DNA of 35,526 bases from the NCBI GenBank assembly GCA_032127875.1, contig JAQBHI010000056.1, positions 1-35,526 on the forward strand, read 5' to 3'. Shown in pieces: positions 16,019 through 24,654 of the stretch. The position numbers and the translations under genes are program-made. How positions within the stretch are numbered: position 1 is the stretch's first letter; the number at the start of each line of letters is the position of its first letter. The notes under the pieces were generated by a model. That model searched no databases. It was given only the letters and a program-made list of their open reading frames with translations, and had not been told where the DNA came from. This stretch comes from CADEEV01 sp032127875. Lineage in GTDB: Bacteria > Acidobacteriota > Vicinamibacteria > Fen-336.

Positions 16019-16617
16019 AGCGCGATCCGTTCTTCCTGCTCGCCGCGCTGTTGGCCGTGGCCGTGGCCGTGAGCGCCATCTCGCCCTACGATCCGAAGGA
16101 CTACGCGATCGAGATCGCGGTCCCGATCATCGCCTTCGCAGCGCTGACCGCAACCCGCAAGCGCTTCCGCTTCACGCCGCTGAGCTACACGCTGCTGTTC
16201 TGCGAAGCGCTGCTCCTCGTCGTGGGCGCGCACTACACGCACGAGCGCGTGCCGCTCTTCGACTGGATCCGTGACGCGGTCGGCGGCGAGCGCAACCACT
16301 ACGATCGCTTCGCCCATTTCAGCGTCGGCTTGCTGCTCGTAATTCCGTTCCGCGAAGTGCTGCGACGCCAGACAGCGCTGCGTGGAGCGTGGCTCGATGC
16401 CCTCGCGGCCACAGGCGTGCTGGCCTTTGCCGGCTTCTACGAGATCACCGAATGGTGGATCGCGGTTCTCGCCGCACCGGGCACGGCCGAGGCCTACCTG
16501 GGCTCGCAGGGCGATCCCTGGGACGCGCAGAAGGACATGCTGCTCGACGCCCTCGGCGCCGTCATGGGCCTGCTGCTGCTGGCCCGCGTCCACGAGCGCA
16601 GCCTGGCGCAGGACTGA
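16015..16617 (+). CDS. DUF2238/YjdF-like integral membrane protein
   Basis: A 200-residue polytopic membrane protein. Hydrophobic segments are visible at about 7-24, 31-47, 60-75, 95-115, 125-150 and 175-190. Conserved polar motifs lie at membrane edges: HYTHERVPLFDW, the NHYDRFAHFSVG segment, FAGFYEITEWW and the DPWDAQKDMLLDALGA segment. Together these are the hallmark of the DUF2238 (YjdF) family, whose function is not known. The DRFAH and WDAQKDM motifs suggest a buried charged site, possibly for metal or substrate. It starts with GTG in a GTGA overlap with the SDR gene. Its end is 55 bp from the next amidohydrolase gene, where a GATACAAT element (16636-16641 for TACAAT) could be a -10 box with a poor -35. 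Confidence 0.85.
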   Translation: MKRDPFFLLAALLAVAVAVSAISPYDPKDYAIEIAVPIIAFAALTATRKRFRFTPLSYTLLFCEALLLVVGAHYTHERVPLFDWIRDAVGGERNHYDRFAHFSVGLLLVIPFREVLRRQTALRGAWLDALAATGVLAFAGFYEITEWWIAVLAAPGTAEAYLGSQGDPWDAQKDMLLDALGAVMGLLLLARVHERSLAQD

Positions 16618-16672
16618 GGGGCCTGGCGCTGCGGATACAATGACCGCGGTTTCTGGAGCAAGGAGGCGTTGC

Positions 16673-18394
16673 ATGAGGCGGATCGCAGCCACGTTGGCGG
16701 TAGTGTTCGGCGCTCTTGTGGCATCGGCGGCCGACGCGCCGGCCGACCGGATCCTCACGGGCGGGAGGATCTGGACGGCCGACGACACCCGGCCCTGGGC
16801 CGAGGCGGTGGCGATTCGAGGCGACCGCATCGTCTACGTGGGCGATGCTGCGGGAGCCAAGGAGCTGCGCGGGCCGAAGACCGAGGTCGTCGAGCTCGCG
16901 GGCCGGCTGGTGACTCCGGGTTTCAACGACTCCCACATCCACATCAGCGGCGGCGCGCTTTCTCTCGAACAGGTCGATCTCATCGAAGAGCAGAGCCTGG
17001 CGGCCGTGCAGTCCAAGATCGAGGCCTTCGCGAAGCAGAACCCCAAGAGCGCGTGGGTGCTGGGGCGTGGCTGGCTGTACGGCTCGTTCCCGGGCGGCCT
17101 GCCTGCCCGGGAGCAGCTCGACGCCGTCGTCAGCGACCGGCCGGCCTACATGACCTGCTACGACGGCCACTCCGGCTGGGCCAACTCGAAGGCCCTCGCG
17201 CTGGCGGGGATTACGAAGGACACCAAGGACCCCGAGAACGGCCTCATAGTCCGCGACCCGAACACCGGAGAGCCCACGGGGGCGCTCAAGGAATCGGCCA
17301 ACGCGCTGCTCGAAAACGTGATCCCGCAACCGCAAGGCGAGGAGCGCTATGCGCTGGTGCTTCGAGCACTCGCGCTGCTCAACAGCCAGGGGATCACGTC
17401 CGTGCAGGATGCAGGCGGGCTGCTCGGCGGCGGCATTCTGGGCGAGAGCGATGCGCCGGCCGACATCGAACTGTTCGACCGCGCCAGGCGCGAAGGCAAG
17501 CTCACGGTTCGCATCACCGCTTCCGCCGTGATGGAACAGGGCAAGGTCGAGCGGGCGATTGCTGCGGCGCAGAAGGCCCACGAGCGCTGGAACGACGCCT
17601 TGCTGCGCGTCACGGCCATCAAAGGCTTCGTCGACGGTGTCATCGAGGCCCATACCGCTGCCATGCTGACGCCTTACTCCGACGACGCCAGCTTCGGCCT
17701 GGGATTGCCCAACTGGGATCCCGAGGCGCTCCAGGCCGCCGTCGTGGCCGTCGACAAGGCAGGCTTCCAGGTCTACCTGCACGCCATCGGCGACCGTGGG
17801 GTTCGCATGGCACTCGGCGCCCACCAATCCGCGCTGACGCAGAACGGCGCGAAGGACCGCCGTGGTCGCATCGAACACATCGAAACGATCCAGGCTGCGG
17901 ACATCCCGCGCTTCAAGACTCTGGGCGTGATCGCCTTGATGCAGCCGCTCCACGCCAACCCCGACCAGAACAACTTCAATGTCTGGAGCCGCAATGCAGG
18001 ACCCGATCGGGCGTCGCGCGCCTGGGCCTGGCACGCCATCGAGGCCTCGGGCGGGCGGCTCGCCTTCGGCAGCGACTGGCCCGTGGTCACAGCCGACGTC
18101 TTCCGCGGTCTGTATTGCGCCACCACACGCAAGACGCGCGAGGGCACGCCGGCAGGCGGCTGGCTGCCCGAGCTGAGAGTGAGCCTCGAAGACGCGCTCA
18201 AGCACTACACGATCGACGGGGCCTACGCCTCTTTCGAAGAGAAGGAGAAAGGCTCGATCAGCGTCGGCAAGCGCGCCGACCTCGTGGTGGTCTCGGAGGA
18301 TCTGTTCAAGGCGCCACCCGAGACGATCCTCGCGACCAAGGTCCTGCTCACGCTGATGGACGGCAGGCCCGTCTACCGTTCCGCCGGGTTCTGA
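16673..18394 (+). CDS. Exported amidohydrolase, YtcJ-like (third copy)
   Basis: A 573-residue amidohydrolase family 3 enzyme with a signal peptide (AATLAVVFGALVASAA), so probably periplasmic. Family marks are FNDSHIHISGG (His-x-His), KGFVDGVIEAHTAAM, YLHAIGDRGVRMAL, the histidine in RIEHIETIQAADIPRF, the Asp in FGSDWPVVTAD and the ISVGKRADLVVVSE end. It is the close paralogue of the enzyme encoded 1.5 kb upstream; the SDR and the YjdF-like gene lie between. The ATG at 16673 has AGGAGG at 16661-16666, good spacing; the long frame upstream of it overlaps the YjdF-like gene and is not used. Its last 22 bp overlap the end of the convergent lipoprotein gene. Confidence 0.88.
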   Translation: MRRIAATLAVVFGALVASAADAPADRILTGGRIWTADDTRPWAEAVAIRGDRIVYVGDAAGAKELRGPKTEVVELAGRLVTPGFNDSHIHISGGALSLEQVDLIEEQSLAAVQSKIEAFAKQNPKSAWVLGRGWLYGSFPGGLPAREQLDAVVSDRPAYMTCYDGHSGWANSKALALAGITKDTKDPENGLIVRDPNTGEPTGALKESANALLENVIPQPQGEERYALVLRALALLNSQGITSVQDAGGLLGGGILGESDAPADIELFDRARREGKLTVRITASAVMEQGKVERAIAAAQKAHERWNDALLRVTAIKGFVDGVIEAHTAAMLTPYSDDASFGLGLPNWDPEALQAAVVAVDKAGFQVYLHAIGDRGVRMALGAHQSALTQNGAKDRRGRIEHIETIQAADIPRFKTLGVIALMQPLHANPDQNNFNVWSRNAGPDRASRAWAWHAIEASGGRLAFGSDWPVVTADVFRGLYCATTRKTREGTPAGGWLPELRVSLEDALKHYTIDGAYASFEEKEKGSISVGKRADLVVVSEDLFKAPPETILATKVLLTLMDGRPVYRSAGF

Positions 18395-18651
18395 GCCGGG
18401 CGCACCTCGAAGGCGCGGATGCGACGGTCCAGTCGCGGCCGCAGCTCCATCTCCGAGCCGAACGTCACGAGGCTTTCGTAGAAGTGCGAGAGCGTGATCG
18501 GGGTCTGCGCTTGGTCGTGTGCGTGCGCGTCGAGCGTCACCGCGGAGGTGATCTGGCCGATCATGATGTGTCGCGCCACGCCCGGCTGTTCACGGCCGCG
18601 GCACGAAAAGAGGCCGGCCCCGAGCACGATCACCGCCAGCGTCTCGCGCAG
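18373..18651 (-). CDS. Small putative lipoprotein, probable CTG start
   Basis: A protein of about 92 residues. Starting at CTG (18651) it reads RETLAVIVLGAGLFSCRG, a short hydrophobic segment ending in GLFSC, which fits a lipobox with Cys as the lipid-attached residue. The mature part has no family I recognise. AGGAGG (18662-18657) lies 5 nt before the CTG, while the first conventional start, GTG at 18633, is 23 nt away, so CTG is favoured. The frame is the same as that of the preceding gene, whose TAG stop at 18663-18661 touches this ribosome-binding site; stop and start are thus close enough for coupled translation. The end overlaps the convergent amidohydrolase gene by 22 bp. It is the last gene of the ABC transporter operon. 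Confidence 0.55.
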   Translation of the reverse strand: MRETLAVIVLGAGLFSCRGREQPGVARHIMIGQITSAVTLDAHAHDQAQTPITLSHFYESLVTFGSEMELRPRLDRRIRAFEVRPAQNPAER

Positions 18652-18660
18652 GGAGGCCTC

Positions 18661-19592
18661 CTAGTGGGCGACCTTTTTTGGTGGCACGGGCGTCACGGGA
18701 GTGGTGGGGAGATGCGGGCGAGGCTGCACCGGCGGCAGCGTCTGCGGGGTCTCGCGCAGTGGCGTCAGGTCTTCGTCCGAAAGCCCCATGTTCGCGGGCA
18801 GCAGCATCTCCCTCTCGGCGGAGAGAATGTCCTCCATGTCCTTGACGCCGCGTTCGGTCTCCTCGGCAGCGGACACCAGGCCGTCGAGTTGTTCGGTGAT
18901 CGTGCGCGGGTCGCGCATCGAGAAGCTCTGGTCGCGGAGCAGTTGCAGCACTTCCTGGACCGTCTCGGTCTGCGCATCCACGAGCTGCCGGTTCTCCAGC
19001 GCCTTCTTGTAACGCTCGAGCCGTTTCAGCAGCACGGACCGGGTGCGCGCCTTGATGGCCTGGACCCGTTCGGTGCCCTTCGCGATCTCCCGGCCCAGGG
19101 CCTCCACGCGCTCTTCGAGGCGCCGCGGATCCGTGGTCGCGAAGTAGGTTTCGTAGCGCGCGAGCGAGAAACGCATGCGCAGGTAGAACAGCAGCAGGAA
19201 GTCGAGCTTGTGCGAGAGTTCCTCGAGCAGGATCCGGGAGCTCGGGTCGAGTGCCTTGTAGTTCTCGCGGATCTCGCCCCCCAGCACCTCGAGGGCGTGG
19301 TAGCGCTGGCGTTCGGAGGGGCTGAGCGCGCGCAGCATGTCGGCCCCCTCGGTCTGCTTGCGCTGATGCTTCTCCTGCTCGAGATCGCGGGCGCGGCGAT
19401 AGCGCTGGTAGCGCTCCATGAAGGGCAGCAAGGTCAGCTCGACACCCGCGGCGAGGATCAGTGGGAGCAGGCTCCCGGAGAGGATCGCGAAGCCGAGGGC
19501 TGTGCCGATGCCGATCAGGTTGTACTGGTTCTTGATCGCCTCGACGAGCGGATTGGGCTCCCTGGCCTTTTCGTCCTCGTCCCGGCCTGGGC

Positions 19593-19596
<4 letters not shown>
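18661..19596 (-). CDS. Membrane-anchored coiled-coil protein of the ABC operon
   Basis: A 311-residue protein of unknown family. One long hydrophobic stretch at about 25-55 (IGIGTALGFAILSGSLLPLI onward) likely forms one or two transmembrane helices. Beyond it nearly the whole protein is charged and helical, with Glu/Lys/Arg/Leu heptad-like stretches (for example RRLEERVEALGREI and RSVLLKRLERYKKALENR), so coiled coil is likely on one side of the membrane. The end is a Pro/Thr-rich tail (PVQPRPHLPTTPVTPVPPKK). It starts with GTG at 19596 overlapping the ATPase stop (GTGA). Position in the operon argues for a structural or regulatory partner of the transporter; no enzymatic motif is seen. Confidence 0.65.
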
Positions 19597-20410
<814 letters not shown>

Positions 20411-20411
<1 letters not shown>

Positions 20412-21181
20412 CACTCGGCCCAGGAGAACAGTTGCTTGTTGACGATACGGAGGATCTGGTCCGTGACCACGCCAATCACCAGGATCACGAGCACGAGCGC
20501 GAAGATCTGGTCGACGTGGGAGCGCTTGCCGGCGACCGTGATGAGGGCGCCCAGGCCGTAGCGCGCGTTGATCACCTCGGCCAGGATCACGTACGTCCAG
20601 CCGATCCCGTTCATCACCCGCAGCGCCTCGCCGATCGCGGGCAGGCTGCCGGGAATCAGCACGTGGCGCACCAGTTGCGTCTTCGAGGCGCCCAGTGTCG
20701 TGGCGGTCTGCAAGTAGACCTCCTCCACGTTCTCGACCGCCTCGACCACCAGCGGCAGCATGTACACGAAGGTGCCCACGAACAGGAACACGATCTTCTG
20801 CAGGTCATCGATGCCGAACCAGACGATGAACAGCGGCACCAGGGCGGAAATCGGCAGGAAACGCAACGGGTCGAGAACCGGAGAGCAGAAGAATTTGATG
20901 GCGGGGAAGGTGCCCATCAGCAGGCCGAGCGGGATCGCCACGAGAGCCGAGAGCAGGAAGCCCATCGACACGCGGTACAGGCTCGCGAGCGCGCTGCGCA
21001 CCAGGGCTTCCTCGAAGTGGAGCACCGGGAAGGCCTTCACCACGTCGCTCGGCGAGGGCAGGATGATGGTGGGCACCAGCCCGCCGTAGGCTAGAACGCA
21101 CCAGGCCCCGAAGAACGCGACGAGACCCAGAAGCGCGAGGCTGCGCGCCTTACGGTTCGTCAGGGCGGCACGCACCTCCAT
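20411..21181 (-). CDS. ABC transporter permease (SsuC/TauC-like)
   Basis: A 256-residue inner membrane permease with about six hydrophobic helices, starting LALLGLVAFFGAWCVLAYGG. The cytoplasmic loop that contacts the ATPase is visible as TATTLGASKTQLVRHVLIPG with SLPAI next, and the region RFLPISALVPLFIVWFG is typical of the SsuC/TauC/NrtB group. Such permeases pair as homodimers with one ATPase type. The ATG at 21181 is only 4 bp after the stop of the substrate-binding protein gene. The substrate is not identifiable from the permease. Confidence 0.92.
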
Positions 21182-21185
21182 CAGG

Positions 21186-22787
21186 CTAGCGCGGAATGAC
21201 TTCGAAGTCTGTGCGGCGGTTCTTCGCGCGGCCCTCGTCGGTGTCGTTCGTGGCGACGGGCTTGTCAGGGCCGTTGCCCACCACGTCGAACTTGTTGCGA
21301 TCGAAGCCCTTCGACACCAGGAACTGCGTCACTGCTTCGGCGCGCTGGCGCGAGAGGCGCATGTTGGTGTCGCGGCTGCCGACGTTGTCGGTGTTGCCGC
21401 CGATGCGCAGGTAGGCGCTGCCGAAGGTGGCGGCCAGCTCGACGACCTGGGTATCGAGCACGGCCTTGGCGTTCTCGTCTAGCGACGAGGATCCGGAGGG
21501 GAAGTAGATCGACACGGTCTTGGTGAGGATCGGGGTCGCGGCCGCCTTGGGCGGAGCCTTGAAATCGAACTCGGGTTTCGCGGGTGCGGCTGAGCCGAAG
21601 AACTCGGCGGCGCTTTCCAGGAAGCGCGTGTCTACCGTCTGGTAGGGCTCGAAGACCTCGTTGATCTTGCCGATCTTGCGCCAGATGCCCTGGGCGGTCT
21701 TGTAGATGCTCTGATAGCTGACGAGCGCGCCCGAGCCGCCCTGGCCGCCGAAGAAGGCGCGGTTCTCCGCATAGGTCGGCAGCTTCACGTCTTCCAGCAT
21801 GCCCTTGGCGTCGTCGAGGCCGATGCCGGAGAAGCTCTTGGCGAGCAAGAGCGCGGTGCGGTCGGGGTTCGCATTGGCGAGGTCGACGCCCTTCAGCCAG
21901 CCGGCCGTGAAGCGGCGGATGTCCTCGGGATGCTGCTCGATGAAGTCGCCGCGGGCGACGAAGATGTCGGCGATCAGGTTCGAGGCTTCGCGCGTCGAAG
22001 CCAGGATGTGGCCGCGCTCCTTCGCCGCCATGTACACGTCGGGCGACCAGGAGACCGCAGCGTCGACCTTGCCGGCCTTGAAGACGTTGGCGGCTTCCAC
22101 GGCGGACGTCGTGAACACCCAGTTCACGTCGCGGTTGGTGAGCCCGCCCTGGGTCAGCACGAACAGCGCGAAATAGTGCGACGGAGTCGCTTCGGCGCAG
22201 GCGAGACGCTTGCCGCGCAGGTCCGCGACACTCTTGATCGAGTTGTCCACGGCGATCGCGTCGCCGCCGCGGCTCCAGTCGTACTGCAGGATCGCCCGGG
22301 GTGCGAGCTTCTGCAGCCCGCCGTACTCGAGAGCGTAGGCGTCCACCGTGGACCACATGATGTCGACGCCGCCGCGATCGCCGCCGACGCGGAAGGCGTC
22401 GCGCGACTTCTCGAAATCGTCGATCACGAGCAGCTCGACCTCGACGCCGAAGTCCTTGTAGAAGACGCTGTTCTTGTTCGGGGCGAAGCCGTCGTTCGCG
22501 TAGATGCCGCCGGCATAGCCGCCCCAGGTCACGATCGCGACGCGGATCGGGCGGTCCAGGCGGGAGCCGGTTCCGACCGGTCTGCTGGCCGACGAAGCGG
22601 GTGTCGTGGCGCCGCTGGGCAGCGAGCTGAAGTCGTCCTTGGAAACCGTGCCTTCGGCCTTCTTCTCGGGGGCCACCAGTTGGGTGAGCTTGCCGAGCAC
22701 CCCGTACTTGTGCAGACCGTAGCCCATCAGGGCAAGCCCCGAGAGCACGATGAGGATCCGACCGAACGGGGTGAGCTGTCGCGCCAT
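21186..22787 (-). CDS. ABC substrate-binding protein fused to a C-terminal OmpA domain
   Basis: A 533-residue fusion. Residues about 9-28 form a hydrophobic N-terminal helix (ILIVLSGLALMGYGLHKYG) without a clear cleavage site, so it may be a membrane anchor. Residues about 80-370 are an NMT1/SsuA-like periplasmic binding domain (VAIVTWGGYAGGIYANDGF; DLRGKRLACAEATPSHYFAL; KAGKVDAAVSWSPDVYMAA). A linker rich in Ala/Pro follows, and residues about 415-533 are an OmpA-type peptidoglycan-binding domain: IYFPSGSSSLDENAKAVL, NTDNVGSRDTNMRLSRQRAEAV, and NRRTDFEVIPR at the end, with the Asp and Arg expected to grip diaminopimelate. AAGGAG lies 8 nt before the ATG. It would tie substrate capture to the cell wall. 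Confidence 0.9.
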   Translation of the reverse strand: MARQLTPFGRILIVLSGLALMGYGLHKYGVLGKLTQLVAPEKKAEGTVSKDDFSSLPSGATTPASSASRPVGTGSRLDRPIRVAIVTWGGYAGGIYANDGFAPNKNSVFYKDFGVEVELLVIDDFEKSRDAFRVGGDRGGVDIMWSTVDAYALEYGGLQKLAPRAILQYDWSRGGDAIAVDNSIKSVADLRGKRLACAEATPSHYFALFVLTQGGLTNRDVNWVFTTSAVEAANVFKAGKVDAAVSWSPDVYMAAKERGHILASTREASNLIADIFVARGDFIEQHPEDIRRFTAGWLKGVDLANANPDRTALLLAKSFSGIGLDDAKGMLEDVKLPTYAENRAFFGGQGGSGALVSYQSIYKTAQGIWRKIGKINEVFEPYQTVDTRFLESAAEFFGSAAPAKPEFDFKAPPKAAATPILTKTVSIYFPSGSSSLDENAKAVLDTQVVELAATFGSAYLRIGGNTDNVGSRDTNMRLSRQRAEAVTQFLVSKGFDRNKFDVVGNGPDKPVATNDTDEGRAKNRRTDFEVIPR

Positions 22788-22817
22788 GGCTTCGACTCCT
22801 TCAGGTTCGGCGAACTG

Positions 22818-23510
22818 CTACGCCTTGGTCACCGGATTCTCGGCGCCCTCGACGAAGTGCGAGATGACTTTGTGGAGGCGCTCCTCCTCCTGGCGCTTGC
22901 GCGCCTGCAGCTCGAGGAGCGCCTTCTCGGATTCCGACGAAGCCCGCTTCAGATTCTCGATCTCCGCGCCGAGCTTCTTCAGCAGCGAGTCCATTTCGGC
23001 CGTGAGTTCGGCGATGCGCATTTCGTTGCTGGTGCGCGCGTCCTTGGCCTCGCGTTCCTTCGCGGCCTCGAAGGCATCGAGCGCCCTGTCCCGGACCACG
23101 GCGTCCTGGATCACGTCTCGCAGCGCGACGCCGGCGGCTTCGAGCGCGGCCATCACGGCCGTGGCCTTGAGCTCGGGAGCGAGCGGCGCGAGGCGCTTGC
23201 TCTCGAGCATCTCCGCGACCTTCTCGATGCCGTACCCGTGCGGCGGCAACACGATGCCGGCTTCCTTGTAGACCACCGCGAAATCGGCCACGGTCGCGGG
23301 GACATCGGAACGGAGCACCTTGCGGGGCGGCGGTTCCTGGAAGGCCTGGGCCGGGATCTCGCGTTCGCGAACCGGTCGCGGCGACGGCGGCGGGCGCTGT
23401 GCTTTCGGGGCGTCGGCCTCGAGATCCGGTTCCAGGGCGGACAGCCCGCCCTCCTCGTCGCTGACGATGAGGCGCACGCCCTTGCTCACGAAGTCTCCAA
23501 GCCGGCTCAT
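22818..23510 (-). CDS. Cytosolic coiled-coil protein, first gene of the ABC operon
   Basis: A 230-residue protein with no family I recognise. The N-terminal third is Pro/Arg-rich (PKAQRPPPSPRPVREREIP). The middle (about residues 75-150) looks like a folded helical region with VADFAVVYKEAGIVLPPHGY, and KVAEMLESKRLAPLAPELKA. The C-terminal third is a long coiled coil (EMRIAELTAEMDSLLKKLGA; SESEKALLELQARKRQEEER). No signal peptide is present. The ATG at 23510 is chosen because an upstream TTG at 23552 would lie on top of the predicted promoter. The next gene begins 30 bp downstream. The fold partly recalls a helical PspA-like or cytoskeletal accessory protein, but that is only an impression. Confidence 0.65.
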   Translation of the reverse strand: MSRLGDFVSKGVRLIVSDEEGGLSALEPDLEADAPKAQRPPPSPRPVREREIPAQAFQEPPPRKVLRSDVPATVADFAVVYKEAGIVLPPHGYGIEKVAEMLESKRLAPLAPELKATAVMAALEAAGVALRDVIQDAVVRDRALDAFEAAKEREAKDARTSNEMRIAELTAEMDSLLKKLGAEIENLKRASSESEKALLELQARKRQEEERLHKVISHFVEGAENPVTKA

Positions 23511-23542
23511 GGAATTCGCGAAATCTCCAAACGCTGCTGCGA

Positions 23543-23571
23543 CTTGTAGCAACCACCCCGGGCCTTGTCAA
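23543..23571 (-). promoter_or_regulatory. Strong sigma70-like promoter of the ABC transporter operon
   Basis: On the minus strand a perfect -35 TTGACA (23571-23566) and a -10 TACAAG (23548-23543) are spaced by exactly 17 nt. Transcription would begin near 23536, about 26 nt before the ATG at 23510. This is the best promoter match in the window and it settles the start of the first gene. Confidence 0.65.
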
Positions 23572-23618
23572 GGACGCGGGCGGGGAGCGAATGCTAACAT
23601 CCGCGGCGGGAGGCAAAG

Positions 23619-24449
23619 CTGGCCCACGCTCAGATCACCCGCGAGGATCTCGACCCCGTCCTCGCGACCCACAACGGTAATGATGCGCTGCGCAGCGCCG
23701 TCGAGAAGGCAACCGAGGATCCGGCGCTGCTGCTGTGCGTGCTCGGCCGCTACATCCAGTTCAATTCGGCCTTTGGACCGGGGCTTGCGAACCTGTCCGG
23801 CGAAATCGCCGCCCGCCAGGGCCTGTTCCGTGACGCCGACGAGCCGGTCAAGATCCTCGCCGACCGCGCCTCCGAGGTCGCCGCCGACTTCTTCCATGCC
23901 GCGGTCGACGAGTTCGACGACCGCCAGACGCCGTGGCGCGACACGCACCGCACCCTGGCCCAGGCCACGCTCAAGGGCTTCGGTCGCGTCTTCGGCTACA
24001 CGCCAGTTCAACTGAACGACGTGATCCGGATCAACCAGGCCACCACCGACGCCATGGCGCGCGTGTCGGAGGGCTATGGCCTGGCCGCCCGACTGGAAGA
24101 CAGCAGGCTGTTCTCAGGCATGGGCTTTCACACGGGCAGCGAGGTGCTGGCCGACGAGGAGTTCACGATCATCGACGAGGCGCTGCGCGCGAAGCGGCCC
24201 GAGCTCGTGAAGGCGCTCGAGGAGATGCGGGTGCAGATTCTCGACGTCCAGCACGACGCCTATTACTGGATTCGCATCCACACCAGCGTCGAGGCCGACC
24301 ACTTCGACGCGGCCGTGAAGGGCGTCAACAAGGCCCTGCGCTTCTACGTGGGTGACGAGCGGCCCGAGGCCGTGAAGGGCTTCATCCTGGCCGGCTTCAG
24401 CGACTTCGCGCAGGTGCAGGCCGGCTTCATGGCGACGCTGGCCGAGTGA
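23619..24449 (+). CDS. Heme-oxygenase-like diiron protein candidate, CTG start
   Basis: A 276-residue, mostly helical protein. Its spacing of potential metal ligands fits heme-oxygenase-like diiron oxidases (HDO, as in CADD): Glu86-x6-His93 (EVAADFFH), a middle Glu (Glu175 in FHTGSEVLADEEF, or a neighbour) and His221-x3-Glu225-x2-His228 (HTSVEADH). No heme- or thiamin-related context is nearby, so substrate and reaction are open. The frame has a TAA at 23595-23597 and no ATG, GTG or TTG before 23739, yet 40 well-formed codons precede that GTG. GGGAGG (23608-23613) lies 5 nt before CTG 23619, so CTG is the likely start. It is divergent from the ABC operon and precedes a TonB receptor gene. Confidence 0.6.
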   Translation: MAHAQITREDLDPVLATHNGNDALRSAVEKATEDPALLLCVLGRYIQFNSAFGPGLANLSGEIAARQGLFRDADEPVKILADRASEVAADFFHAAVDEFDDRQTPWRDTHRTLAQATLKGFGRVFGYTPVQLNDVIRINQATTDAMARVSEGYGLAARLEDSRLFSGMGFHTGSEVLADEEFTIIDEALRAKRPELVKALEEMRVQILDVQHDAYYWIRIHTSVEADHFDAAVKGVNKALRFYVGDERPEAVKGFILAGFSDFAQVQAGFMATLAE

Positions 24450-24654
24450 CCGCCGGCGTGGTGGTCGTGCCTTGCGACTACCATTCGGCTGTGGCTTGGC
24501 TTAGAATCGGCGCCTCTTTCCAAGTTGAAAGGTCGCCCGGCGGGTCCCCTCCGGGGGGTCGATTCGGGCGCGATTTCGAGTGCGCGGCCGGGCGCCCCGA
24601 TCAAACTTCCATCCGGCAGCCGTTTCGATGCGGGTTCCTTTTGGGGAGGTCGTG

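Noticed and set aside
21930..23549. Long plus-strand frame opposite the substrate-binding and coiled-coil genes
   Set aside because: Its translation is full of His/Arg/Gly/Val of shadow type, and the minus strand carries the real motifs.
23565..23600. Plus-strand promoter TTGTCA ... TAACAT before the diiron candidate
   Set aside because: The two boxes are 24 nt apart, too far for a normal sigma70 promoter; TGCTAACAT alone could be an extended -10, but that is weak evidence.
24530..24600. A riboswitch (for example cobalamin) before the TonB receptor
   Set aside because: The stretch can fold into GC-rich stems, but none of the conserved cobalamin riboswitch blocks could be found.
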